Source of the DNA: Opitutales bacterium | GTDB taxonomy: Bacteria > Verrucomicrobiota > Verrucomicrobiia > Opitutales > UBA2995 | NCBI GenBank assembly: GCA_022824405.1 | Contig: JAJDZZ010000019.1 | Location: 62,001-126,000 of the forward strand | DNA: 64,000 nucleotides | Direction: 5' to 3' | Shown here: in pieces, positions 1 through 7,256 of the stretch | How positions within the stretch are numbered: position 1 is the stretch's first letter | Layout: the number at the start of each line of letters is the position of its first letter | Notes under the pieces: generated by a model | What the model was told of the DNA's origin: nothing | What the model saw: only the letters and a program-made list of their open reading frames with translations | The model's database searches: none | Made by a program: the position numbers and the translations under genes

Positions 1-1
1 C

Positions 2-67
2 CCCTGGGAAAGTGGGCACGATGGTTGCGGCGCCTTTGCCCTGAAACGGGTTAAACCGGCCCCTTGA
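2..67 (+). CDS. C-terminal end of an unidentified protein (partial)
   Basis: An open frame enters from the left window edge and stops with TGA at 65-67, giving about 21 residues ending in GHDGCGAFALKRVKPAP. The GxDGxxAF pattern near the end resembles the last residues of NOL1/NOP2/Sun RNA methyltransferases such as RsmB, but this is too little sequence to rely on. It would overlap the 3' end of the convergent transporter gene by 17 bases. A second frame also runs in from the edge to a TAA at 52-54, so even the frame is uncertain. Confidence 0.25.
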   Translation, partial: PWESGHDGCGAFALKRVKPAP

Positions 68-1373
68 TCCTTTCCTCTTCCACAGGTGGCAGGAAGAAAC
101 ACCGGTAGAGCGGAACAACAATGACGATGCCCGCCAACAGGTAGGCCGCTTTTGCGCCGAAGTACCAATAAACCGCTGCCGCCAGCAAGGGTCCGACGGC
201 CCGGGCGAAGGATCCGGAAGAGCGGAACAGGCCGAGGTGGGCCCCTTGTTTTTCCTCCGTTGAATACAAAGATACCAGACTCGCCAGGCTGGGATTGACC
301 AGTCCCCCGGCCAAGGCCATCACGGTCAGGGAGGCGTAAAAGAGCGGGATGGTTTCGGAATGGCTCAGCAACAGAAAAGCCAAGACCCCGCACCCCAGGC
401 CGCAAAGAGCCATGCGCTTCTCCCCAAATTTTGCCGAAAGTCGGCCCACCAGCGTCCCCTGGATCAGAACCAGGAAAAATCCGACGTAGAGAAAGATGAA
501 CCCGTTTTGGGCCGGGGTGTAGTCAAACCGCTCCACCGCCAGGAAGGTCAAGGTAAATTCCATGCCGCTGAAGGCTGCAATAAAGATCAGGAACAAACCG
601 TTTACCTTACGTATCCCGGGATGATCGACCCGGAGCAGCGCCACCAGGGAAGCCCATGCTCCCGCGGAGGGGGCTCGGTGCCGATTTTTTTCGGTCAGAG
701 ATTCCTCGAAACGAAATTGAAACCAGCAAAAATTGATCAGAGAGAGGATGAGGGCCAACAGGGCGGGCGCGGAAAAGGGATTTATGCCAATGCGGGCCAG
801 GCCGGGGGCCAGATCCAGGATGTTTACCTTGGAAAGCAGAGATCCCAGGACCGGCCCCACGATAAAACCCAGACCAAAAACCGCCCCGACCAGAGCCATC
901 CCTTTTGACCGGTTTTTCTTGCTCGTAATGTCGGCCACGGCGGCGGTGGCCACTGATATGTTCCCGGCCATGATCCCCCCCAGCAGACGGCCCAGCAGCA
1001 GCAGTTCAAAGCTTCCGCTCAATCCCCATACCAGGTAGCTGACCGCCGTTCCCAGCAAGGTGAGTTTGAGAACGGGCTTTCTTCCTATGCGGTCGGAGCG
1101 CCGGCCCCAGATGGGAGCAAAAATAAACTGGGTGCAGGAGTAGAGACTTCCCAGAATTCCTCCGAATAGGACAGCGGTGTAGTGCCCCCCTCCCGTGAGG
1201 CCATCCAATCGTGGAACGGCCCATCCCAGAATGCCCGATTGTCCACTGGCCTCGAAATAATAGTCCAGCATTCCCGGAAAAAGGGGGAAAATGATGGAAA
1301 ACCCCACCAAGTCCAGGAACAGGGTGAGCAGAACCACACCAAAATTTTTTCGGAGAGAAGGCGAGGTGGACAT
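51..1373 (-). CDS. MFS transporter, TetA/TCR-like drug:proton antiporter family
   Basis: A 440-residue multi-pass inner-membrane protein, the usual size for a 12-segment major facilitator. After the first hydrophobic segments (residues 12-35 and 68-90) it carries the loop motif GRRSDRIGRKP at about 90-100, which matches MFS motif A (GxxxDRxGRKP) and is placed as in tetracycline and other drug exporters. Further glycine-rich membrane segments and a second loop (GRLSAKFGEKR) follow in the C-terminal half. The substrate cannot be read from the sequence; drug or small-metabolite export by proton exchange is what the family suggests. ATG start at 1373. It lies 48 bases downstream of coaD on the same strand. 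Confidence 0.8.
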   Translation of the reverse strand: MSTSPSLRKNFGVVLLTLFLDLVGFSIIFPLFPGMLDYYFEASGQSGILGWAVPRLDGLTGGGHYTAVLFGGILGSLYSCTQFIFAPIWGRRSDRIGRKPVLKLTLLGTAVSYLVWGLSGSFELLLLGRLLGGIMAGNISVATAAVADITSKKNRSKGMALVGAVFGLGFIVGPVLGSLLSKVNILDLAPGLARIGINPFSAPALLALILSLINFCWFQFRFEESLTEKNRHRAPSAGAWASLVALLRVDHPGIRKVNGLFLIFIAAFSGMEFTLTFLAVERFDYTPAQNGFIFLYVGFFLVLIQGTLVGRLSAKFGEKRMALCGLGCGVLAFLLLSHSETIPLFYASLTVMALAGGLVNPSLASLVSLYSTEEKQGAHLGLFRSSGSFARAVGPLLAAAVYWYFGAKAAYLLAGIVIVVPLYRCFFLPPVEEERIKGPV

Positions 1374-1421
1374 GAGGGTATATTCTGGCTGGGAGGAGCG
1401 CCTCCCCGTCCGTTTATCGGC

Positions 1422-1910
1422 TCAATCCTGCAAGTTCGGGAACTTGTCCTGCAGGGCGGCAAAAACGTTTGCCGGGACAAACTTGGAAATGTCTCCCCCG
1501 AATTCCGCCACCTGTTTGATCAGGTTTGAACTGATGAAGGTATAGGCTTCCTTAGGCATGAGGAAGATGGTCTCGATCGATTCATCCAGATTTCGGTTCA
1601 TCTGTGCCATCTGCAACTCGTACTCGAAATCCGATATGGCGCGCAGTCCCCGGACGAGGGCGATGGCTCCGACTTCCCTGGCGAAATCGACGAGAAGGCC
1701 GTCGAAAGCTTGCACCTCCGTATTGGGGGTTCCGGCCAGGTTCTGCCGAATGAGTTCCACCCTCACGGAAGCATCGAAAGTGGGGGCCTTCTCTTCGTTT
1801 CGCGCAACCGCGATGACCACTTTGTCGAACAATTGGGTGGCTCTGTGAAAGACGTCGAGGTGGCCCAGGGTGACGGGATCGAAGGTGCCCGGATAAAGAG
1901 CGGTTTTCAT
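1422..1910 (-). CDS. coaD: Phosphopantetheine adenylyltransferase
   Basis: Transfers AMP from ATP to 4'-phosphopantetheine, the penultimate step of coenzyme A synthesis in the cytoplasm. The 162-residue length is typical. The N-terminus ALYPGTFDPVTLGHLD contains the nucleotidyltransferase GxFDPxTxGH signature with the TxGH motif at about residues 15-18. A central RGLRAISDFEYE stretch and the later ISSNLIKQVAEFGGD segment are family hallmarks; the usual ISSSxVRE is recognisable as ISSNLIKQ. ATG start at 1910; no Shine-Dalgarno is visible. The next plus-strand gene (pgsA) is divergent, so 1911-2044 probably holds both promoters. Confidence 0.95.
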   Translation of the reverse strand: MKTALYPGTFDPVTLGHLDVFHRATQLFDKVVIAVARNEEKAPTFDASVRVELIRQNLAGTPNTEVQAFDGLLVDFAREVGAIALVRGLRAISDFEYELQMAQMNRNLDESIETIFLMPKEAYTFISSNLIKQVAEFGGDISKFVPANVFAALQDKFPNLQD

Positions 1911-2044
1911 GGGGAAATCTTACAAAAAGGGTTCATTTTGCCGCAGGTTGGCCGATTCGCAACTTTGAATATTGCCAGTTCAAGGCATCGGTGGAAAACA
2001 TGTCTGCTTTCCTTTTGGCCGGAAACCTGCTCGCGGCTCAATCC

Positions 2045-2656
2045 ATGAACTTGCCCAATTTACTAACCTTATCCAGGGTCCCCTTTCTCTTTTTAATTGC
2101 CGCCCTGCTTTACTGGAGGTTCCCTTTTTCCCATACCCTCGCTTTCGCGGTCTTCGTAATGGCCGGTTTAACCGATTGGCTGGACGGGAAAATTGCCCGT
2201 GACAGGGACATGATATCCGTATTCGGACAGCTCATGGACGCCTTGACCGACAAGATTCTCACGGTGGGGTTATTCATTACCTTTTTGGCCGTGGGTCTAT
2301 TGCCGGACTGGATGATGATCATGGTTTTATTCATCCTGAGCCGGGAATTTTTGATCACGGGTTTGCGTATGGTCGCGGCCGCGAAAAACAGAGTTCTGCC
2401 GGCGGAAAGGGCTGGAAAAATAAAAACGGTATTTCAGATCGTTTCCATCGGGGCCCTCATATCGGCCCGGGCCGTGGAATGCGACTGGCTTCCCCTGACC
2501 GATTACGACCTCGATTGGTTTGTTTCTACCTGTAACTACCTGGGTTTGAGTCTATTCACCGTGGCCACGGTAATGACAGTGTATTCGGGTTTCTACTACA
2601 TGATCAAGTACGGGAACCTGTATTTTGGCGCATCCTCAACCCCGGATCGTCCATGA
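2045..2656 (+). CDS. pgsA: CDP-diacylglycerol--glycerol-3-phosphate 3-phosphatidyltransferase (CDP-alcohol phosphatidyltransferase)
   Basis: An integral membrane enzyme that makes phosphatidylglycerophosphate, the first committed step to phosphatidylglycerol. The 203-residue protein starts MNLPNLLTLSRVP, the classic PgsA opening. It carries the complete CDP-alcohol phosphotransferase signature DGxxAR-x8-GxxxDxxxD (DGKIAR ... GQLMDALTD, about residues 48-70), whose aspartates bind the metal. An upstream in-frame ATG at 1991 would add 18 residues, but family alignment favours 2045. Its stop overlaps the pgpA start (ATGA at 2653-2656), so the two consecutive steps of the pathway are translationally coupled. 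Confidence 0.93.
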   Translation: MNLPNLLTLSRVPFLFLIAALLYWRFPFSHTLAFAVFVMAGLTDWLDGKIARDRDMISVFGQLMDALTDKILTVGLFITFLAVGLLPDWMMIMVLFILSREFLITGLRMVAAAKNRVLPAERAGKIKTVFQIVSIGALISARAVECDWLPLTDYDLDWFVSTCNYLGLSLFTVATVMTVYSGFYYMIKYGNLYFGASSTPDRP

Positions 2657-3183
2657 GGAAGCATCTCTGGGTCAGGCTGTTGTCCGATTCGGTCGTCCTC
2701 AATGCCGCCACCCTGGGTCCGGTGGGAAAGTGGCCTCTGGCTCCGGGAACCTTGGGATCCTTAGCCGGCCTGCTCTGGTTTACGATCGCTTATTTGAACC
2801 TCAATTACCTGGCTACCTTGCTCTTTACCCTGTTTTCCGCTTACTTGGCCATCCAGCTTTGCTGGGAAGCCGAGTTTCGGATGCAAAAGCGGGATCCCCC
2901 CCAGATCGTCCTGGATGAATTCGTGGCCATTCCGGTTTGTTTCCTGGGCATGCCGGGCCTCTTGCATTCGGAAATCGGATGGCTGGTCCTGCTCCTGGGT
3001 TTTGTTTTCTTCCGGATCTACGACATTGTGAAACCCCTGGGCCTGCGAAGGTTTCAGAATCTTCCCGGGGGAATAGGGGTTGTCGCCGACGACCTGGCCG
3101 CGGCCTTGGCGACCTGTCTTACCCTGAACCTGATCGCCCTCATCGCCTTTTCCCGCGGCCTTCTGGATGGCTATTCCCTTTAA
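2653..3183 (+). CDS. pgpA: Phosphatidylglycerophosphatase A
   Basis: Removes phosphate from phosphatidylglycerophosphate to give phosphatidylglycerol at the inner membrane. A 176-residue membrane protein with the PgpA pattern GKWPLAPGTLGSLAG near the N-terminus (about 25-40) and the acidic metal-binding stretch PPQIVLDEFVAIPV (about 85-98), followed by RIYDIVKPLGLRRFQ and a GGxGVVADDLAAAL motif near 140. All three motifs are diagnostic. It overlaps pgsA by four bases, so both enzymes of PG synthesis are made from one message. Confidence 0.93.
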   Translation: MRKHLWVRLLSDSVVLNAATLGPVGKWPLAPGTLGSLAGLLWFTIAYLNLNYLATLLFTLFSAYLAIQLCWEAEFRMQKRDPPQIVLDEFVAIPVCFLGMPGLLHSEIGWLVLLLGFVFFRIYDIVKPLGLRRFQNLPGGIGVVADDLAAALATCLTLNLIALIAFSRGLLDGYSL

Positions 3184-3255
3184 CCCGCCCCGGGGCGAAG
3201 GCGGATTCCTTTCCCTTGCCTCACGGCCTCACGGCAACTTAGCATCTCGTCCAAA

Positions 3256-3684
3256 ATGAAAACCGTCGCCGTCATAAACGGACCCAACCTGGATCGGCTT
3301 GGCAAGAGGGAACCCGAAATTTACGGATCCTTTTCCCTGGACGATTTGAAATCCCGCCTGAAAAGGGAAGCGACCGGCCTGGGAGTATCCCTGCAGTTTT
3401 ATCAATCCAACCACGAGGGTGCTCTGGTCGATTTGTTCGGTCAGTTGGCCGACGACGGCATTGATGGAGTCATATTGAATGGCGCCGCTTATACCCATAC
3501 CAGCGTAGCCCTCCGGGACGCCGTGTCCGCATCGGGCTTGCGCGTCATAGAGGTGCACATCTCCAACATTTACGGACGGGAAGAATTCCGGAAACATTCC
3601 TTTACGGCTCCGGTGTGCGAGGGGGTTATAACCGGTCTGGGTCTCAACGGCTACTCCTGCGCTTTACAGCACTTGGCCCAATAG
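3256..3684 (+). CDS. aroQ: 3-dehydroquinate dehydratase, type II
   Basis: Dehydrates 3-dehydroquinate to 3-dehydroshikimate in the shikimate pathway; the type II enzyme forms a cytoplasmic dodecamer. The 142-residue length is typical. Visible motifs are INGPNLDRLGKREPEIYG (about 7-24, with the active-site Arg and Tyr in the flexible lid), NGAAYTHTSVALRDA (about 75-89, substrate-binding Asn and His), EVHISNIYGREEFR (about 99-112) and the following HS. ATG at 3256 without a visible Shine-Dalgarno. It may share a transcript with pgsA-pgpA, 72 bases upstream. Confidence 0.94.
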   Translation: MKTVAVINGPNLDRLGKREPEIYGSFSLDDLKSRLKREATGLGVSLQFYQSNHEGALVDLFGQLADDGIDGVILNGAAYTHTSVALRDAVSASGLRVIEVHISNIYGREEFRKHSFTAPVCEGVITGLGLNGYSCALQHLAQ

Positions 3685-3806
3685 CCCGGGTTTCTCACTG
3701 CCGAGCGGACGTAGATCGAGCGCTGGCCTCGGGGACATGCCTGGTTTTTCAACATGAGTACATGTCAAAAATCAAGGAGTTGACCCCGGCTGGCGTCCTC
3801 CGCTCT

Positions 3807-4562
3807 CTACAAGGGACAAGCCGTGGGGATGAACTCCCAAGGCAGGGAAAATTTTTGGGCCAACTCTGTGGCGAGGGCTTTGACCCCATAGGTTTCGGTG
3901 GCGTAGTGGCCGCACAAATAGAGGTTTATACCGGCTTCCTGAGCCTGGTTGTAGGTGTGCTGCCTGACTTCTCCGGTAACCAGGGTGTCCGCGCCCGCTT
4001 TTTCCAGTTGCGCTACTGCCTCCGCCCCGCTGCCAGTGACCACTGCTATGGTTTGGGGTTCCTCCGAACCGCATTCGATCGCGATTATTCCGGCGGGGAA
4101 TTCCTTGGCCAGGCGCGATTTCAGATCGGTCCGGGAAATCCCTCCCTCAGCCAGGAATCCTATGCGGTTTCCCTTGTATTCCAGGAACTTTCCCTTGGCC
4201 TTCAGGTTCAGGTTTTTAATGAGGCAGGCATTGTTACCCAGCTCATCGTGGCAATCCAACGGCAAATGGGCGCTGAAAACGGCCAGGTTGTTTTCCACCA
4301 GAAACCGGTATTTTCGATACCGGACCCCGGATACCGGGTAAGGTGTGCCCCAAAACATGCCGTGGTGAACCAGCAGGAGGTCAACCCCGGCCCGAGCCGC
4401 TTTGCCGAAGGTTTCCATTCCCGCGTCGACGGCCGCCCCGATTCTTGTAACTTGGCCCTTGTTTTCAAATTGCAAACCGTTGACCGCTCCGGGAAAATCC
4501 TCGATTTCCTCCAGCCCGAGCCTCCTTTCGCAGTAGCGGGCGATGTCTTGGAGCGGTACCAC
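3807..4562 (-). CDS. NIF3/DUF34 family protein (Nif3-like dinuclear metal centre hexamer)
   Basis: A 251-residue cytoplasmic protein of the NIF3-like family, which forms hexamers with a dinuclear metal site; a GTP cyclohydrolase I type 2 label is common but the cellular role is unsettled. Visible motifs are NGLQFEN (about 28-34), the metal-binding LLLVHHGMFWG (about 62-72), SAHLPLDCHDELGNN (about 97-111) and, near the end, LYLCGHYATETYGVKAL with the last metal His and Glu. The start is GTG at 4562 (GTG-GTA-CCG), because the nearest ATG is in another frame. It is convergent with aroQ and divergent from the PEGA gene. Confidence 0.88.
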   Translation of the reverse strand: MVPLQDIARYCERRLGLEEIEDFPGAVNGLQFENKGQVTRIGAAVDAGMETFGKAARAGVDLLLVHHGMFWGTPYPVSGVRYRKYRFLVENNLAVFSAHLPLDCHDELGNNACLIKNLNLKAKGKFLEYKGNRIGFLAEGGISRTDLKSRLAKEFPAGIIAIECGSEEPQTIAVVTGSGAEAVAQLEKAGADTLVTGEVRQHTYNQAQEAGINLYLCGHYATETYGVKALATELAQKFSLPWEFIPTACPL

Positions 4563-4647
4563 CTACCGAGCTTTTTTATCCTTCGGGGCATGTCAATCGG
4601 AACCCCGGCTTTTCTCGGGGCGGAGGGAAACCTTGAATTTTTGAATT

Positions 4648-4663
4648 CGATGCGTCAGCATCG
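4648..4663. promoter_or_regulatory. Short perfect inverted repeat in divergent promoter region
   Basis: CGATGC-GTCA-GCATCG, six-base arms and a four-base loop, lies in the 136-bp space between the divergent NIF3 gene and the PEGA gene. It could be an operator or a small hairpin in a leader. One copy was seen in this window. Function is inferred from position only. Confidence 0.25.
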
Positions 4664-4698
4664 GCAGGTCGGGAAATATAGCCTCCCGCGGGAAAACC

Positions 4699-5529
4699 AT
4701 GGATGAAACCCATTTTCAGGATCCGAACAAGCGCTGGGCAAAACGGGCCGTTTTTTTCGGTTTGCTGGTCGTGCTGGCCCTTGCCGTTTGGCAAAGGGAG
4801 GCCATTCTCGGCTACTTCTCCTTCCGCGAACACGGGGAAGCCCGCATTGTCATTTATGCCGAGCCCGGAACAACCGTCAGGCTGATTCAGGGAAACAAGC
4901 CTGGAATGGTGCTGGGCCGGGTCGGCCGCGATGGTAAACTGACCCTGGTGGAGAAAAAGGCCATATCCGGGTTGAGGGTGTCTCTGCAGCATCCCCAGTA
5001 CTTCCCGGAAGAGAAATCCTTCGATTTTGTCGGCAAGGGAGAAGCGGTGACCTTTCGCGCCTCCATGGCGCCGCTTTTCGGCAGTATCGAGGTCAATTCC
5101 TTCCCGACCGGCGCAACCGTATGGGTGGATGGGAAAGAGGTGGGATCGACCCCGTGGACCCGAAAGGGCATACCCCATGAAACAGAAATGCTCATCCAGG
5201 TCGGCCTGGATCATTTCGTCAAACAGTCGCGCCAAGTCAGGATCCTGGCTGGCCAAAAAGAGGAGGTACTAATGAACCTCAGATCGACCTGGTGCGCCAT
5301 CACCCTGGTTTCCCCCGAGCCCACTTTTTCTTTTGCCGGTCTGAAGGTTTTCCTGAATGAGGAGTTGAGGACGGTAATTGACGGAGAGATAAAGTTTATC
5401 GAGCCGGGAAAACATGAACTTCGCCTCATTGCCAGCGATGGACTCGTCCTGCAAAAACAGGTCAATCTGAAGCCCGGGCAGCATCTCTCATTGCATTTGC
5501 CGGATTGGTTTGTGAAGGATGAAGTGTAA
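4699..5529 (+). CDS. Membrane-anchored PEGA-domain protein
   Basis: A 276-residue protein with a positively charged N-terminus, one hydrophobic segment (about residues 15-32) and a long extracytoplasmic part. Residues about 118-195 match a PEGA domain, a small beta-sandwich often found in surface proteins: GSIEVNSFPTGATVWVDGKEVGSTP followed by VRILAGQKEEV. The flanking regions look like degenerate beta repeats of the same kind. It probably sits in the periplasm anchored to the inner membrane. No catalytic residues are apparent; PEGA domains are generally structural or carbohydrate-related. ATG at 4699. The gene is followed after 59 bases by the deaminase gene. Confidence 0.75.
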   Translation: MDETHFQDPNKRWAKRAVFFGLLVVLALAVWQREAILGYFSFREHGEARIVIYAEPGTTVRLIQGNKPGMVLGRVGRDGKLTLVEKKAISGLRVSLQHPQYFPEEKSFDFVGKGEAVTFRASMAPLFGSIEVNSFPTGATVWVDGKEVGSTPWTRKGIPHETEMLIQVGLDHFVKQSRQVRILAGQKEEVLMNLRSTWCAITLVSPEPTFSFAGLKVFLNEELRTVIDGEIKFIEPGKHELRLIASDGLVLQKQVNLKPGQHLSLHLPDWFVKDEV

Positions 5530-5588
5530 TTTTGGGACTGAGCATTGACTTCTACCCTCCCGCACCAGCATGAATAGTTATTTCCCCG

Positions 5589-6080
5589 ATGTCCGAAGCA
5601 GTTGAACACCTGGTCCCCTTGCAGCCCGTCAATGCCATAGCCGATATGATCGAGGCCTGGCCCCAGCGGTTGTCCTGGGATGAATATTTCATGGCAACCG
5701 CCCACCTCATCGCCAGTCGATCGGCCTGCCGACGCTTGAGCGTGGGTTGCGTCATCATTTCGGGGGGAGATGGGAAAAACCGTCTTATTGCGGCCGGATA
5801 TAACGGATTTTTGCCCGGGGCCTCCCATGTTTCGAGGATTCGGGACGGACACGAACAGGGAACGGTGCACGCCGAACAGAATGCCGTGGCCGATGCCGCT
5901 CGCCGGGGCATCAGCTTGGCCGGCGCCACCGCCTACGTGACCCACTACCCTTGCCTGAACTGCGCGAAAGTGCTGGCCGCCGCCGGCATTTCGGTCATAA
6001 AATACCACCGCGATTATCAAAGCGACCCGCTGGTGATCGAACTCCTGGCCGAGGCCGGGGTCGCAATCGTCAAATTTTGA
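5589..6080 (+). CDS. dCMP deaminase family protein (zinc-dependent cytidine/deoxycytidylate deaminase fold)
   Basis: A 163-residue cytoplasmic zinc deaminase. The HAE motif (TVHAEQNAVADAA, about 99-111) supplies the zinc His and catalytic Glu, and PCLNCAKVLAAAG (about 127-139) supplies the two zinc cysteines, the PCxxC signature. The phrase SWDEYFMATAHLIASRSACRR near the N-terminus and VGCVII are typical of the ComEB/dCMP deaminase branch, which makes dUMP for thymidylate synthesis. That substrate is assigned by family, not by context. Its TGA stop is two bases before the yqgE ATG, so the genes are probably cotranscribed. Confidence 0.85.
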   Translation: MSEAVEHLVPLQPVNAIADMIEAWPQRLSWDEYFMATAHLIASRSACRRLSVGCVIISGGDGKNRLIAAGYNGFLPGASHVSRIRDGHEQGTVHAEQNAVADAARRGISLAGATAYVTHYPCLNCAKVLAAAGISVIKYHRDYQSDPLVIELLAEAGVAIVKF

Positions 6081-6082
6081 AG

Positions 6083-6643
6083 ATGGAAAGTAAGGGATCA
6101 TTTTCCGAAAATTATTCGGGCTCACTATTGATTTCCCATCCCCGGTTGTTGGATCCCAATTTCCACAGGACGGTGGTCCTGCTTTCGGCCCATTCCAGGG
6201 AAGACGGAGCGGTGGGGGTAATCCTCAATCGCCCCACCGACAAAGTCTTGGGGGAAATCGAAGACGAGTTCGCCTTCGGTTCCCTGGCTCGGGTCCCCTT
6301 ATACCTGGGCGGACCGGTGGCCTCCAACCAGATCCTGCTCGTGGCCTGGACTTGGTCCAAGGAAGCATCCGCCTTTAAACTCTTCTTCGGGATCGATCCC
6401 GACCGCGCCTCCGAACTGATGCATAACCCGCACGCCACCGTTCGGGCTTTCCAGGGCTATTCCGGTTGGTCAGGCGGGCAGTTGGAAGTTGAACTGGAAC
6501 GGGATTCCTGGATCGTCTCCCAGGTAAGCTCTCGCTTCGTCAATAATTTGGATGGCTATCTCCTTTGGAAAAAGATGGTAGCCGGCCTCGGCCCGCCGTT
6601 TACCCTGGAGGCGCTATCCCCCGAGGATCCATCATTTAATTGA
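6083..6643 (+). CDS. YqgE/AlgH family protein (DUF179)
   Basis: A 186-residue protein matching the YqgE/AlgH family throughout: GSLLISHPRLLDPNFHRTVVLL (about 13-34), GAVGVILNRPTDK (about 43-55), LYLGGPV (about 75-81) and near the middle FQGYSGWSGGQLEVELE (about 129-145). The molecular role of the family is not firmly established; AlgH has been linked to transcriptional control of alginate in Pseudomonas. The start ATG at 6083 follows the deaminase stop by two bases; a longer upstream frame exists but is antisense-like noise over the deaminase gene. Confidence 0.88.
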   Translation: MESKGSFSENYSGSLLISHPRLLDPNFHRTVVLLSAHSREDGAVGVILNRPTDKVLGEIEDEFAFGSLARVPLYLGGPVASNQILLVAWTWSKEASAFKLFFGIDPDRASELMHNPHATVRAFQGYSGWSGGQLEVELERDSWIVSQVSSRFVNNLDGYLLWKKMVAGLGPPFTLEALSPEDPSFN

Positions 6644-6710
6644 ATGGTTCATTTTCCGTTGACAAGGGACCGGGACACCCGTTTTTTCCATTCCTTTTCC
6701 CAGTTGGCCC

Positions 6711-6836
6711 ATGAAAGTAGTGTCCTCTCTCAAGTCGCTAAAAAATCGGCACCCCGATTGTCAGGTCGTTCGCCGCAAGGGCCGCGTTTACGTCATTTGC
6801 AAATCCAATCCGCGATTTAAAGCCCGCCAGGGATAA
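6711..6836 (+). CDS. rpmJ: 50S ribosomal protein L36, zinc-free (C-minus, type B)
   Basis: A 41-residue basic protein, [20 protein letters not shown] ... NPRFKARQG, the length and sequence of the type B L36 (as E. coli YkgO). It lacks the CxxC...CxxxxH zinc ligands of type A; the two cysteines present (17 and 30) are not in that pattern. A TTGACA hexamer at 6659-6664 is a possible -35 box, but no good -10 follows. It sits 20 bases upstream of the zinc-free L31 gene, the same pairing as E. coli ykgO-ykgM. Confidence 0.92.
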   Translation: MKVVSSLKSLKNRHPDCQVVRRKGRVYVICKSNPRFKARQG

Positions 6837-6856
6837 TTTTCTCCTTCTTTTCTCCC

Positions 6857-7111
6857 TTGAAAGCAAAAATTCATCCGCGGTCGCATCCCGTTTGTTTCGT
6901 TGACGTATCCTCAGGGAAACGGTTTTTCACCCGTTCCACGGTCAAGTCCAAGAAGAAGGAGACCATTGACGGGGTCGAGTATTACGTGATTGTGCAGGAC
7001 GTCACTTCGGATTCTCATCCGGCTTATACCGGGGAAAAGCGCTTCGTGGACAGCGCCGGGCGAGTGGAGAAGTTCAACAAAAAGTTCCGCCGTCTGCGTC
7101 GCGGAAGTTGA
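6857..7111 (+). CDS. rpmE2: 50S ribosomal protein L31, type B (zinc-free)
   Basis: An 84-residue basic protein with the type B L31 pattern: KIHPRSHPVCFVDVSSGKRF at the start, then SHPAYTGEKRFVDSAGRVEKFNKKF. Zinc-ligand cysteines of type A are absent. The start codon is TTG at 6857 (TTGAAAGCAAAAATTCATCC); no ATG or GTG gives a start compatible with the family N-terminus, and no Shine-Dalgarno precedes it. Together with the adjacent rpmJ it forms a zinc-independent ribosomal pair. Confidence 0.9.
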   Translation: MKAKIHPRSHPVCFVDVSSGKRFFTRSTVKSKKKETIDGVEYYVIVQDVTSDSHPAYTGEKRFVDSAGRVEKFNKKFRRLRRGS

Positions 7112-7190
7112 CCTCTCGGATCCTCCTTCTCCGCCCCTCGGAATGAACGGACGGCGGAGCTACATCCGCCATGGGCTTGGTTTCCCGTCT

Positions 7191-7228
7191 CCCCAATTCC
7201 TCATTCCTAATTGGCGCACTTGGGCGCC
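7191..7228 (+). repeat. Type-1 dispersed repeat: ATTCCTMA octamers plus GGCGC hairpin
   Basis: The block reads CCCCAATTCC-TCATTCCTAA followed by the hairpin GGCGCACTTGGGCGCC. It lies in the 145-bp gap between the convergent rpmE and DUF1015 genes. The same leader-plus-hairpin unit recurs at 20414, 30992, 31683, 35921, 37576, 45231, 54683, 55771, 55973 and 61391, and inverted at 20263. Confidence 0.85.
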
Positions 7229-7256
7229 TTTTGACCCCATGGCGTCCTGATCCCCG

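Noticed and set aside
3274-3330. NGPNLD instead of NGPNLN in AroQ taken as an active-site change
   Set aside because: The last position of that motif varies in functional type II enzymes (for example Gly in mycobacteria); the key Asn, Arg, Tyr and His are present.
3615-4706. A 363-codon plus-strand open frame across aroQ and the NIF3 gene
   Set aside because: It overlaps two supported genes and lacks family features.
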